Assembly: GCA_000827205.1 (NCBI GenBank)
Contig: KN832567.1
Span: 261,212-325,211 of the forward strand
From: Plicaturopsis crispa FD-325 SS-3
Lineage: Eukaryota > Basidiomycota > Agaricomycetes > Amylocorticiales > Amylocorticiaceae
Length of the DNA stretch: 64,000 bases
Direction of reading: 5' to 3'
Positions 1-10,591 of the stretch are shown here, piece by piece. Position numbers and translations under genes: made by a program. The first letter of the stretch is position 1; each line of letters starts with the position of its first letter. The notes beneath the pieces are model-generated. The model ran no database searches and was not told the DNA's origin. It worked only from the letters and a program-made list of their open reading frames with translations.

Positions 1-1418
1 CATACAATCTGCGTGCGCGAGACGAGAGGGAATCAACAGCGCGAGGGAGCGAGCGTCGAATCCGTTGTTGTTCTGTTCAAGATCGTTGGATGTAAATCCA
101 CAGAGTGAAGCAGCGGCTGCAGAGCTTACCAGTACAGAATACGCGGTACGTTTTATACACCTGCGCGTAGATGCTCAGGCTGAGCGATGAGCCAGCCCAG
201 AGAGGTCCAGATGCTAGCGCCTTAGCGCTTTATCAGTCGAAAGACGAAGGTCCGAGATCTGTCTGATCGCCCGGATATCGTTCCGGCTTCCGTTCGAGTC
301 GTCGATTTTTGACCAAGTTCTTTCGTTGTCCAGAGGGCGTTGTTCATGATCAGGTCTTTCGTCTTGCTTTCCTTGACTCCGTTCACGACTTCAAGCTTTG
401 TCCCTAGGCCTTGTGGCCTTCGAAGCTAGCTCGGCACTCGTGCGCTACTAGATACCACGCTGCATTGGCTACCAACTCAGGTCCAGCCTTGACCGCGAAG
501 GTGAAGGGTATATCAGGGCTGATTCGTGCTCTACGGTGCGTTACTCTTAACCATTGCCCCTTCACTCGCTCACTGACAACATCTTTCACCGTGTCAGTAA
601 CGCATGACCTATGCATCGCGGGAGGACGAGCGCGACACCTGCGATATCGGGTACACGATGACACACGCCCTCGCGTGGTTTTATGTGCGTACAACTTGCC
701 TTCGCCACCTTTGCGCTCCACGGTGATTCACCGGGGAAACGGCCTAAGCAAGACTCGAATCCAAAACCAGACAGGCAAGCCTCGGTGTGATTTTTTTGAC
801 TTTTCGTTGTCTTTGCACGTTGGTACATGCGAGTGCTATCTTGGAAAATATATCATTTTTCTCATACAATGGGTAGCTCTCTTCAGAGAGACTTCTACTT
901 TGCCGAGACACAGAAACCGTGAGTCAAAAGGCTTCGAAATAGTCGCCTTACTCGCATACTGGCATTCGCAAGCTAAGTTCAAGATTTTCCACTATTCATA
1001 ATGGCCACACAGACTATCGGTCATGCATGCGAAGAATTTCAGAATGCTCTACAATATGGGAGGAAGAGTACAACAACGCCGCAGTATTTGAGGCAGTTAT
1101 AACTCGTTATAACTCGTTAAAATGCTCGGTAAGTGTGGCCATGTTTGCCAACCAGGCGGAACGCCAGGGGATTTTTTCCCTGTTTTGCTGATGAAGGAGC
1201 AGGGCTATGCCTGACTCGGAGACGACATGACTGAGCGCTGGACAGTGGACGTGGCCTTTCGTTACTGCCAGGGGACCCGTGCACTGCGCACTCCCGAAAT
1301 CTTGACGCGAAATTGAAGATGAGACGGCAACCGTAATGACATCTGGGTGCCTTGGACCCCTTCACATCAATATCGGACCCTTCAGACCATCACCCTTCTT
1401 TTCCGGCCTCGGGGATCG
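1..1418. other. Intergenic, no supported gene
   Basis: Open stretches here have no convincing ATG, splice pattern or recognisable protein motif. The right end grades into the promoter of the PriA-like gene. A short direct duplication of about 11 bases (ataactcgtta type) lies near 1098-1122. Confidence 0.6.
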
Positions 1419-1426
1419 TATAAAAG
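1419..1426 (+). promoter_or_regulatory. TATA box of the PriA-like gene
   Basis: TATAAAAG sits about 112 bp upstream of the ATG at 1538. A pyrimidine-rich stretch typical of fungal transcription starts lies between them. Confidence 0.7.
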
Positions 1427-1537
1427 CGCGCAGCCAAGTCCATCGCCCACCCTAGGTCCCTTTTCATCGTCCCCGTCTCTCTCCGGTCTTTCACGGCCCT
1501 CGTCGATCTTTGACCCCCCACGCTCCTTACTCAAAAA

Positions 1538-2801
1538 ATGAAGTTCGCTGCCTCTGCCGCCGCCTTGCTCCTGGCGTCTGCCTCGTCTGTATACGCGGCC
1601 AAGCACCCAAAGAACGCGCTGATCCAGTCGCGCCAGGCGCATATTCGCCGGGACATCCTCGACGTATGTGCTGCGCTTGATGTCGATCTCTCGCTGCCCG
1701 ATATTCTTAAACACGGTGCGTCCATTATATGGCTGCTGTACCGGTTCTCAGCCTCGGCAAGAGGTAGTGTCTGATAAAATCATTTTTTCCATCCACCAGG
1801 CGAACCCCTCGTGACGGGCCATCTAGATGTCTGCCTGTGCATCTCAGTGCTTCCCACCTTCATCCAGGTCGACGCCGCTGCCCAAGCCGCCGTTGCTCTC
1901 TTGGGTGAAGGCCCAGTCACCGCCACCCTCGAAGCTCTTGTCAGTCCTCCTTTATCTCATCTTCCCCTTCGTCCAAATCTAAATTACGTGCTCGCGTAGA
2001 TCAACGAGCACCCCTCCAGCTCAAAATGCGTCTACCCCCCGCACGCGCACGCTCTTTGCTCCACCTCGTCCCCCTGCTCCTTCAACTGCACCGACGGTTA
2101 CACGCCTTTCCCCGCCTCCAAGCCCACGCAGTGCGTCTGCGCGGCGCCGTACACGGAGTGCAACGGCAAGTGCGGATCCTTCCCGCAAGGCTGCGGGTCG
2201 CAGGCCGCGTCCAAGAAGCGCACCCTGATGCCGCGGTGTGCGCCGGACCAATCGGTGTGCGGACTCCAGGGCGGGAGCGGGTATGACTGCGTGAACACGC
2301 AGAGCGATGTTGAGTCCTGTGCGCATGTTCCCTGACCTGATCTGCGTGGTAGAGGATGCTGACCACAGGGTATACTTACAGGCGGTGGATGCGCTACGCG
2401 CACCCCATTCGGAGCTGCTGCTGCTAGCGGCGTAGACTGCACCGCGCTCCCGCACGTCGACAAGGCCTCTGCGTCGTGCGCTGCGGGCGTCTGCGTCATC
2501 GAGAAGTGCGCGGAGGGCTTCGCTCCGAGTGCGGATAAGACGTCGTGTGCGCCCCTCGTCAAGCGCGATGGCAATGGCATCAACATCGACCTAGACCTCG
2601 ATGATATCCTGAGCAACAACACGATCGACATCCTCGACAACAAGCCCGCCAAGGCCAACCCTGCGTGCAAGCGCGATGGTGCGTTTCGTCTTTCTCCGTT
2701 ATGTTGTGGGCCAGGCTCAATGATTTGTTTGACGTGTAGGTATCAACATTGACATCGAGGCGTCGCATATCCTCGATTGCAACACTATCAACATCCTCTG
2801 A
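1538..2801 (+). CDS. PriA/CPL1-like secreted Cys-rich protein with two C-terminal repeats
   Basis: Secreted protein of unknown molecular function. The CPL1-like domain is known from Lentinula PriA and Cryptococcus Cpl1. Exons read as 1538-1715, 1800-1939, 2000-2318, 2382-2678 and 2740-2801, all with GT-AG introns and consistent phase. The N-terminus (MKFAASAAALLLASASSVYA) is a signal peptide. A Cys-rich middle with a Cys-Asn-Gly-Lys-Cys stretch is followed by the family block GGCATRTPFG, then GVDCTALPHV and a C-x-x-G-x-C-x-I-x-x-C-x-x-G-F pattern. Unusually, the tail after LVKRDG carries two copies of the NINIDxxxxxIL...NTIDIL-type repeat that builds the next three secreted genes. The last intron interrupts the glycine codon of KRDG, exactly as in those genes. 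The domain call is from memory of the family; the repeat link is seen directly. Confidence 0.85.
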
Positions 2802-3167
2802 TCGCGTTTCCAGGATTTGCATGGACACTATTTTCTTTATCATCTTTTTCGGTTGTGTGACTTACATGGGCTGTGGAAGAGTACTATCTAATGTCCATCG
2901 CGTACTCCTACTAATTTCAATACAACTGTTTGTTGAACTATTAGCTCTCGTGTCAGTGAACATCGTCCTCACAACGCTATATTCGCGACTCACTGTCTTC
3001 GACAGACTGAGTCTGAGACAGATGCAGCAGCACAAGGCCAGCCACACAGTCCCAAAAAGGCAGGTCTCGTATTAGTTGAGGTTTTGCCGCCGCCACACCC
3101 CTCTCGACGTCATTCTGCGTCAGAGAGCACAGGACCTGCTCTCCAGCGCCAACGGCTGCCTCGTAAA

Positions 3168-3174
3168 TATAAAG
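3168..3174 (+). promoter_or_regulatory. TATA box of the small hydrophilic protein gene
   Basis: TATAAAG about 130 bp before the ATG at 3300. The rest of 2802-3299 holds the upstream gene's 3' region and this promoter; no other gene is visible. Confidence 0.6.
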
Positions 3175-3299
3175 GGGGGCGAGGACGGTACGAACCGCCC
3201 ATTAGCGACGAATCCCCCAACCACCTACTGCCAAGTTCTCACACCTTTTACAACCACCTGAAATAAATAAGACCACTCCGAAAGAACTCTCATATTAGC

Positions 3300-3852
3300 A
3301 TGGCATCGTCGCAAACCGCACCAACAGGCGCTGAAACCGCCGGCGTGCACCCTTCCGCAGTCGGCTCCGCCGCACACCCTGCGCCCTCCAACGCCGGTAA
3401 CGACTTCACCGAATATCCAGAACAGCGGCACGCAGGCGCCGTCGGGCTAGGGCCCGACTTTGCCAAGGGCGCCGTAAGTCCCCCCACATCGCCTTGACCA
3501 CTCATAAACTGCGAACGAGACTGACACGGGGTTGTAGGGCGTAGGCGACAAGATTGCGGGGCTGAAGGAGCAGCTGGTGGGGAAGGTGAAGAAGGACCCG
3601 GCGCTGGTCGAGCACGGGAAGCAGCGCAAGACCGGGGAGCTGAACAAGAACAGGGAGCCGGTGCGTTTCATCCCTCTACGCCTCCTCGCACGCATGGATA
3701 CTGATGTTCGGTGTGTGCAGGAAGCGGACCCGTTTGCGGGGCCGGAGGAGAAGGGCGGGAAGGAGCAGGCGGCTACTGTCGCGCCGGAGGGGTCTGCCGA
3801 TGCGGAGGGTCAGCGGTCGGGTGAGGCGGGCGCGGGTACGAAGACTATCTGA
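3300..3852 (+). CDS. Small hydrophilic conserved-looking protein, 142 aa
   Basis: Three exons (3300-3473, 3538-3660, 3721-3852), all introns phase 0. The product is about 142 residues, without signal peptide or membrane segment. It is rich in Gly, Ala, Glu and Lys. The middle exon encodes an amphipathic Lys-rich stretch (GLKEQLVGKVKKDPAL), and the C-terminus is acidic with repeated Gly/Glu. I do not recognise a named family. The composition resembles small stress-related basidiomycete proteins, but that is only an impression. It sits between two secreted repeat genes on the same strand and shows none of their repeats. Confidence 0.75.
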
Positions 3853-6165
3853 AGCGCCGGCTCGGTAACGGGTCTGGTTGCGCGCAGTGTATGGCTGTCG
3901 CGAACGCTGGATCGGAGGAGTGTATAACAATGTATCCATAGTGGATTTGTATGATTATCATTATGTTGTGACTCACCGTCAGTTCTCGAGTTCTCTTGTC
4001 GTGACTTCCGCCTCGATGAATAGACTTGTCACTAAGCACTTTTTGCCAGTGGCTCTGTAGCATGATGTCCGCCGTATTAACCAGTAGCCCTCGCTCGATG
4101 AACATTCCAAGTGAATATGTTGCGAACATGATCACACCGTGGGCATAGCTCGAGTGGGAAAATAACTGTGTGACCCTCTAAAATAACCCGGCGTTAACTG
4201 ACCATGGCGGACATGAAGGTAACGTACACTGCTCTGATATCAGCGATGTCGGGAAAAGCGCTGCTCGGAAATGGCTATATTGCACAGGCCTGTATGAACA
4301 CCTTCTTTGAATGGCGACTTATACCAGAATCAGAGAGGCATTCCCTTTGTTTTCCTAGACGATTCCAGGATTAGTTTTCGACTCGCCCGATCAGCATTTC
4401 GTTGAATGAGCGCACCTGTGACTCGGACGCCTCCGTGGACGTACGGAGAGAGTTCACGGATGAGAATCCGTGCGCGTTTCTATGAAGGCTCGAGCTCGGC
4501 GTACGAGAAAAGACGAAACGCGGCGTTAGCCCTTCATCAGAGCGTGCAATCTCCTTTCAGCCTCCTTCCGCGGACCTGAACACCATTATTCATCCTGACT
4601 TTCCGGGTGTACGTGTAGTTGCACAAGGGAAAAATACGTGTGAGCGCGCAGAACGTTGCACATGGATAGGAGAGACCTTGGAACGCGCCCAGAGCAATCC
4701 TAGAGGAGCAAAACAACTCGGAGGAGGAGGAGGACAGGAGGAGGATGAGTCTTGAGGACGGAAGCAATCTGAGTATACTTAGGAAACAAGGTTTTCGCTG
4801 CGTCGGGAACTCTTGTGCTCTCAATTGATGCCGGTGCGCCGCCGCCGCGCAGTCGTTCTTGAGAATTTTGAGTCCGGACTCCGTAAACCATCCGTGATAT
4901 GTCCGTCAACTTTTCGACGTCGACGTCGAGCGCGACGACGAGCTCTGACTCTGGTGGGCAGCCTGCGGGCACAGCGCTGGACTTCGCCACGACTCGGATG
5001 GACTCAGCCACGATCTGGTGCCAAGAGCCTTTCACTGGCGTCACCCTCTATACTTAATATCGATCGTTCCGCTTTCAAAGTTCGCTTCCTTTTTCCTTGA
5101 ACTCTGCGTTTTCTCGCCGGCCTTTTGGTGAGTCTCCATACCCAGACTTGTGACAGGAACAAGGAGGGCTCTGGCTGAAATCGCGCAACTGGTTTCCCGA
5201 CGATGCGGGACCAGAGGATGTTGAGAGGATGTACATTGCTAGTAAGCAATTGTATCCAGTCAGTGTCACATTCCCTGGCAATCCACCGAGCGTTCTGCTG
5301 CGTTCTGATCCCTGATCGTCTCTGATTGTCTAGGTCTGTCGACTCCGAACGACGCTGGAGAAACGACTCGAATACGCGTTGTCGTGAATAGGCACGCGTA
5401 TTCTCCTTTTTGTGGCGACATTCGTCGCAGAAGACGAGGCACCGTTCGTACCACGATCATCCCGCCAATTGCCTTCATGGAGTCACTGCAACCCGGTCGT
5501 GCATTCGTATCCTCATGCCGCATAGAAGTGCGAGCCTTTGCAAGCACCGCGGCGAAAACGCTTCGATTCCTTCTCACCATGTCTTCGTCGTTCCATCGCA
5601 CCCGAGCTTGCTTTCCTACTCCACTTCTTCTTTGCGCCTGGCGTCAAATTGTCTTCTAGCCAGTTTAACCATTTCGAAAATTGCGCTAGAGATCGTGCCA
5701 AAACGCACATGGATTTGCCTGTGTAGAGGCTTTCTGCGCTCTAATGCCGCCCCTTGAAACAGTTACTGGCCAAGTACGCTGTCGAACACGCTCGGTGTTG
5801 CCTTTTCGTGCAAGTAGGCACGTACTTTCCAGCGACATTCCCGCTGTCCTCGCTCCACTGAAGCGCCATTTTATACACTCAGCTCGCTCCTTGGCGATCC
5901 AGTGCGCCTCTGCCATCACCTTGCCGCGCATTTTTTGCGGCGTTGGAGTCGCTCGTGCGTGGCTGGGAAAGGGATTGGAAACTGGAATACTATTTCTTCG
6001 AGATCGGTCGCTCACATGTCGAATAAACTTTGCGTTTTCTTTGGATTTCGGGCATGTCGCTGGAACGACCGTCGAGAAGTGCCTGCGCCACACCCGCGCG
6101 GCCTGCAATTTTTTAACATTGCCTCGCGTCGGGAACGCGTACAAGCACGAACAACGCCGCCCTTC
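3853..6165. other. Long intergenic region, no supported gene
   Basis: More than 2 kb without a convincing gene. Open frames on both strands (for example 4700-5044 minus and 5744-6427 plus) lack splice continuity or run into the core promoter of the next gene. The right part is probably an extended promoter of the repeat gene at 6289. Confidence 0.5.
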
Positions 6166-6172
6166 TATAAAG
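6166..6172 (+). promoter_or_regulatory. TATA box of secreted repeat gene 2
   Basis: TATAAAG about 117 bp before the ATG at 6289, followed by a CT-rich leader. Confidence 0.7.
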
Positions 6173-6288
6173 ACCTCATCCCGACTTGCTAATTTCTTCA
6201 CTCAACTCGTTGACTACTCTACTTTCAGTTCCTCTCTCTCTTTATTCCCTTCACCCGTTCCCTCACCCCCCACAGTCGTTTTATCACA

Positions 6289-7797
6289 ATGTTCCCCTTC
6301 GCTAGCCTCACCGTCCTCGTCACCCTCGCTCTCACCGTCTCGGCAGCCCCGTGGGGATCCCAGCCCGGCCAGAGCCAGACCAACTGCCCCTCGAAGCGCG
6401 ACGGTCAGTTCCGCGTTTTTTGTTTGATTTGCTGTTCACTGACGCGTGTTTCTAGGTATAAATGTCCCCATTGGCGTTAACTGCGTCGGAGACGGCAACA
6501 CAGTCGACGTCCTCTCGCGCCGTGGCGGTATCAACATCCCCATCGACGTCGTTGACTCTCTCGATGACAATGTCGTGAACGTCCTCAGCGGCCGTAGCGG
6601 CATCAACATCCCGGTTCTCGTCAATGACGTCTTGAACGACAACGACGTCGAGGTCCTGAGCCGCCGTGGTGGTAAGTATTAGCGTATGCACTATGTAAAA
6701 TGCTAGGCTAATCCCATCCTTGCGTACGCAGGTATCAACATTCCCATTGTTGCCACCAACGACTTGAACAACGATGACATCGAGATCTTGTCGCGTCGCG
6801 GTGGTGTCAACGTCCCGATTGCAGTCGTCGACGACCTGGACAACGACGTGATCAATGTCGCTAGCAAGCGCAGCGGTATGACCTACACACACACTTTATT
6901 CTGCATCCCGCTCATTGCTCTCTCAATTGCTCAGGCATCAACATCCCCGTTCTCGCTACTAATGTTGCGAACAACAACGACATTGAGATCCTGTCCCGCC
7001 GGGGCGGTGTGAACGTGCCTGTGGCGGTCCTCGACGACTTGGACAACGACGTCATCAACGTCGCCGAGAAGCGTAGCGGTAAGCGTTCGCTATTATCTAC
7101 ATATATCACTCCTCTCATTGTGCATCTCTCCATCAAACAGGTGTGAACGTCCCCGTCGCCGTAGTCGACGACGTGGACCAAAACGACGTCGAGGCCCTGT
7201 CTCGCAGGGGCGGTGTCAACGTTCCCGTTCTAGTCTACGATGCGCTGGAAAACAACGTCGTGGACGTCCTTCAAAAGCGAGGTGGTTAGTTCAAGTTCTG
7301 TTTCCCGTAAGAAATTTGGGCACTCAGAACTCGTTCTCAGGTGTCAATGTGCCGGTACTCGTCAACGATGTTGCCGACCAGAACACTGTCAACGTCGCTA
7401 GCAAGCGCTGGGGCTCGCACCCTGCGCCGGCCGGCCTCCCCGCCTGCCCCAGCAAGCGTGACGGCAGTACGTCCATTCACCCTTATGCACTTGATGCACA
7501 CTCACGTTATGTCCTACCCTAGTCAACGTCCCGATAACCGTGGACTGCATCCTCAACGGCAACGTCATCCACGCCCTCAAGCGCGACGGCATCACTATCC
7601 CCGTCCTCCTCGACGACGTCCTCGACAACGACACCATCAACATCCTCTCCCGTAGCGGTGTCAACGTCCCGATCGATGTGATCAACTCGGCCAATGCAGG
7701 CACCCTCAACGTCGCGTCTCGCAGCGGCGTTTTCGTGCCCGTCGACGTCACTGACGTTGCTGACAACAACGTCGTCAACATTGCGTCCCGGAGCTGA
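6289..7797 (+). CDS. Secreted repeat protein 2 (about 14 repeats, dibasic boundaries)
   Basis: Predicted 387-residue secreted protein of unknown function. Seven exons: 6289-6403, 6456-6671, 6732-6875, 6935-7078, 7141-7284, 7341-7466 and 7523-7797. The first encodes a signal peptide (MFPFASLTVLVTLALTVSAA) followed by PWGSQPGQSQTNCPSKRDG. The rest is an array of about 24-residue repeats of the type GINIPIDVVDSLDDN followed by a short beta-like stretch and SRRG or SKRS. All introns are phase 1 and cut the glycine codon, or the codon after it, at the repeat boundary. Middle exons are exactly 216, 144, 144 and 144 nt, that is 3, 2, 2 and 2 units of 72 nt. Twelve of about fifteen repeat boundaries carry KR or RR. 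A second WGSHPAP...CPSKRDG block restarts the pattern at exon 6. A Cys occurs in the first repeat after each block. No family name is known to me. Confidence 0.85.
6456..7794 (+). repeat. Tandem 72-nt coding repeat array of gene 2
   Basis: About 14 diverged in-frame units with consensus [SK][RK]xG[IV]N[IV]P[IV]xVxDxxDN followed by xVxxL. The units are split by introns at their borders, so they duplicated as symmetric exon modules. Confidence 0.8.
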
Positions 7798-9041
7798 GTG
7801 TTCGTGCCCAACGTTGCTACAAACGGTGCGAACTCAGTAAAATCTCTTTTCTAGTGAGTGCTTGCCTGTTTCCGCAAAATGCTTTGCGCTGACATTGCAA
7901 TGCTGTTACTAGACGATGTCGTTGCTTGCCTAGTCTCGGTCTCTCGTTTGTGTTGTCTAGCCCGGCCGTACACGCTTTAGCATTGTTATCCCCATCGCTA
8001 TCATAATAATAATACCCATCGCTTGTCCATCCAAATGCAAGTTCCCTCATAGCTGTCGGCTCAAGTGAGTTGTAAATGAAGTTGCTGGACATGCGTGCCG
8101 TGGGCGCACCTAATATCGTATGCCTGTTGATATGCCTGTTTACTTGCTCTGATGAAAACCTCAACCTTCCGCCATTTACTTATACATGTGGTCACAAACA
8201 CCCTGCAGAAACGGGCAGACGTTTCCTCAAATGCAACTACTGTATACACATCATTTGACCTGCTCCCGGCCTCGACGTCCATGGGCCAGTTCATCGCCGC
8301 CTACCGCCGCTCTCCTTGTTCTCCGTTGAAATGCGTTGAGCGCTGAGCGTACGTTCGCACCCTGAAATCGCCCCTCTGCCGTCACTTGCGCGTCCATCTC
8401 TGGGATGTTCCGTCAAGATTTACAAAAATACAAGGCCCTTCCCAGGAGGGACTCGACCAGGACGCCGGGGATACGGACGCCTGCCTGTCGGACTTCACGG
8501 AAGTTCGAAGCACAACACACAAAAATTTCACACTTTGCCGAGGACGTACTTCGGACGCCTTCTGCAATTTGTGTCTCATGTTTCACGTTCTTCACGCCGG
8601 CGACATATTAGCATCGTCCCGAAATCGTCACGGCCCCACAGCGTCGTGCTGGCGACCGTCTGGCTGCGCACCGAAGGTCCCTCGTCGCGAGCGAGTCGGT
8701 GGTGCGCACGAGCGCGAGCGCAGCGGGACGTGGTCTTGCTGAACGCGCCGCACAGCGTTCTGGGCGCGTAAAGAGGCATTAGAAGACCTCATAAACGGCC
8801 TGAGAACGCCTTGCGTGGCGGTAAGGGTCGCGATGTGAAGCAGTGCCGAGTAAGCAAAACATAATGACTTCGGCCCCGGAGCACCCGCTGCTAAACGTTC
8901 ACGTCTTCTCAATTTCAGCGCGGACTTCTTGGCTTGCCTCGCAGCACTCCGCCAGCCGGGCGTCCTGGAGCGGCAACGAGATGTATGACATATGAGGCGC
9001 CGTGCGGCAACCAGGATGCACAATACCCCCGTCCGTCCGAG
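7798..9041. other. Intergenic, no supported gene
   Basis: Contains the 3' region of the gene ending at 7797 and the promoter of the next repeat gene. Short open frames on both strands overlap one another, start mostly at non-ATG codons and have no recognisable product. Confidence 0.5.
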
Positions 9042-9050
9042 TATATAAAG
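9042..9050 (+). promoter_or_regulatory. TATA box of secreted repeat gene 3
   Basis: TATATAAAG about 120 bp before the ATG at 9168. The spacing matches the other genes of the cluster. Confidence 0.7.
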
Positions 9051-9167
9051 CTCGCAAACTGTTTCTAAGTTCTTCATTCCGCCGTCCTAGACTTACTTTA
9101 CCCCCTCTAAACGCCTCGTTTCTTTCCGTTCACCGTTCACCGAACACCGCACAGTCTTTCATTTGCA

Positions 9168-10591
9168 ATGTCTACCTTCGCTAAGCTCACCGTCCTCATC
9201 ACCCTCGCCCTCAGCGTCTCCGCTGCCCCCTGGGGATCCCACCCCAAGCCCGCGTGCAAGCGCGATGGTACGTTCTATTCAGTTTTTCTACGCGTCGTTG
9301 CAGATTCCAATTCTTCTTTTGGTAGGCGTTAACGGCGTCGTCGACGTTAACTGTGTTGCCGACAACAACAATGTCTCCATCCTGTCTCGCGATGGCATTA
9401 ACGGCCTCCTGGGTATTACCGATGTCCTCGACAACAACAAAATCAGCATCCTCTCTGGCCGTGACGGCATCAACGTTGGTGCCCTCGTCCACGATGTCGC
9501 CAACGACAACACCATCAAGGTGCTGAAGCGTGACGGCATCAACGCCCTCCTTGGCGTCACCGATGTCCTCGACAACAACAAGATCAGCATCTTGTCCCGT
9601 GACGGTATCAACGTCGGCGCGCTCGTTGACGGTGTCCTCGACGACAACACCATCTCCATCCTTAAGCGTGACGGCATCAACGTCGCTGCCCTCGTCCACG
9701 ACGTCGCTGACAACAACAAGATCGCTGTTGGCGGCAAGCGCGACGGTATCAACGCCCTCGTCGGTGTCACTGATGTCCTTGACCACAACAACATCAGCAT
9801 CCTCTCCCGCGACGGCATCAACATTGGTGCCCTCGTCGACGGTGTCCTCGATGACAACACCATCTCCATCCTCAAGCGCGATGGCGTTAACGTTGCGGCT
9901 CTCGTCCACGACGTCGCCAACGGCAACAACGTCAAGGTCCTCCGCGACGGTGTCAACGTCGGTGCCCTCGTGCACGATGTTGCCAACGACAACAAGGTGT
10001 CGGTGCTGAGCCGTGACGGTGTCAACGTTGGTGCGCTTGTCCACGACGTCGCCAACGACAACAAGATCTCCATCCTCAAGCGCGACGGTGTCAACGTTGC
10101 CGCGTTCATCCACGACGCGATCAACGGCAACAACGTGAAGGTTGCCAGCAAGCGCTGGGGCTCGCACCCCAAGCCTGCGTGCAAGCGTGACGGTACGCCC
10201 TTTGCCATACCTTTCTTTCCTCTTGTGCTGACCTGAGCATGGTATAGGTGTCAACGGTGTCGTCGGTGTAGACTGTGTGCTCAACGGAAACACCGTGTCT
10301 GTCCTCTCGCGCGACGGCGTGAACGTCGGTGCCCTCGTCCACGACGTCGCCGACAACAACACCGTCAAGGTTCTTTCTCGCGACGGTGTCAACGTCGGTG
10401 CCGCTGTCGTCCACGATGTCGACGGCAACGTCGTCAAGGTCCTTTCCCGCGATGGTGTCAACGTCGGCGCCATCGTCGACAACGTCGCTGACGACAACCT
10501 TGTCAAGGTCCTCTCCCGTGACGGCATCAACGTCGGTGCGCTTGTCCACGACGTTGCCAACGACAACACTGTCAAGGTCGCCTCCGCGTAG
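9168..10591 (+). CDS. Secreted repeat protein 3 (about 17 repeats)
   Basis: Predicted 436-residue secreted protein. Three exons: 9168-9267, 9326-10192 and 10248-10591, with phase-1 introns inside the KRDG glycine codon. The signal peptide (MSTFAKLTVLITLALSVSAA) is close to that of gene 2. It is followed by PWGSHPKPACKRDG, then 12 repeats of 22-24 residues in exon 2 (INVGALVHDVANDN then TIKVLKRDG). The block SKRWGSHPKPACKRDG recurs at the end of exon 2, and five more repeats follow in exon 3. The protein is therefore two head-to-tail modules, each starting with a Cys-containing leader and a Cys-containing first repeat (VNCVADNN, VDCVLNGN). Eight of about 18 boundaries are KR; the rest are SR, GR or LR. 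Alternating hydrophobic residues plus Asn-rich turns suggest a beta-solenoid or stacked beta structure (inference). No enzymatic motif is visible. Confidence 0.85.
9326..10588 (+). repeat. Tandem 66-72-nt coding repeats of gene 3
   Basis: Repeats alternate between two flavours, one with LLGVTDVLDNN and one with VGALVHDVANDN. This suggests that a two-repeat unit was amplified. The array keeps long frames open on the opposite strand, but those are shadows. Confidence 0.85.

Noticed and set aside
5744-6427. ATG-started 227-codon + frame
   Set aside because: It overlaps the TATA box, leader and signal peptide of gene 2 in another frame and has no recognisable motif.
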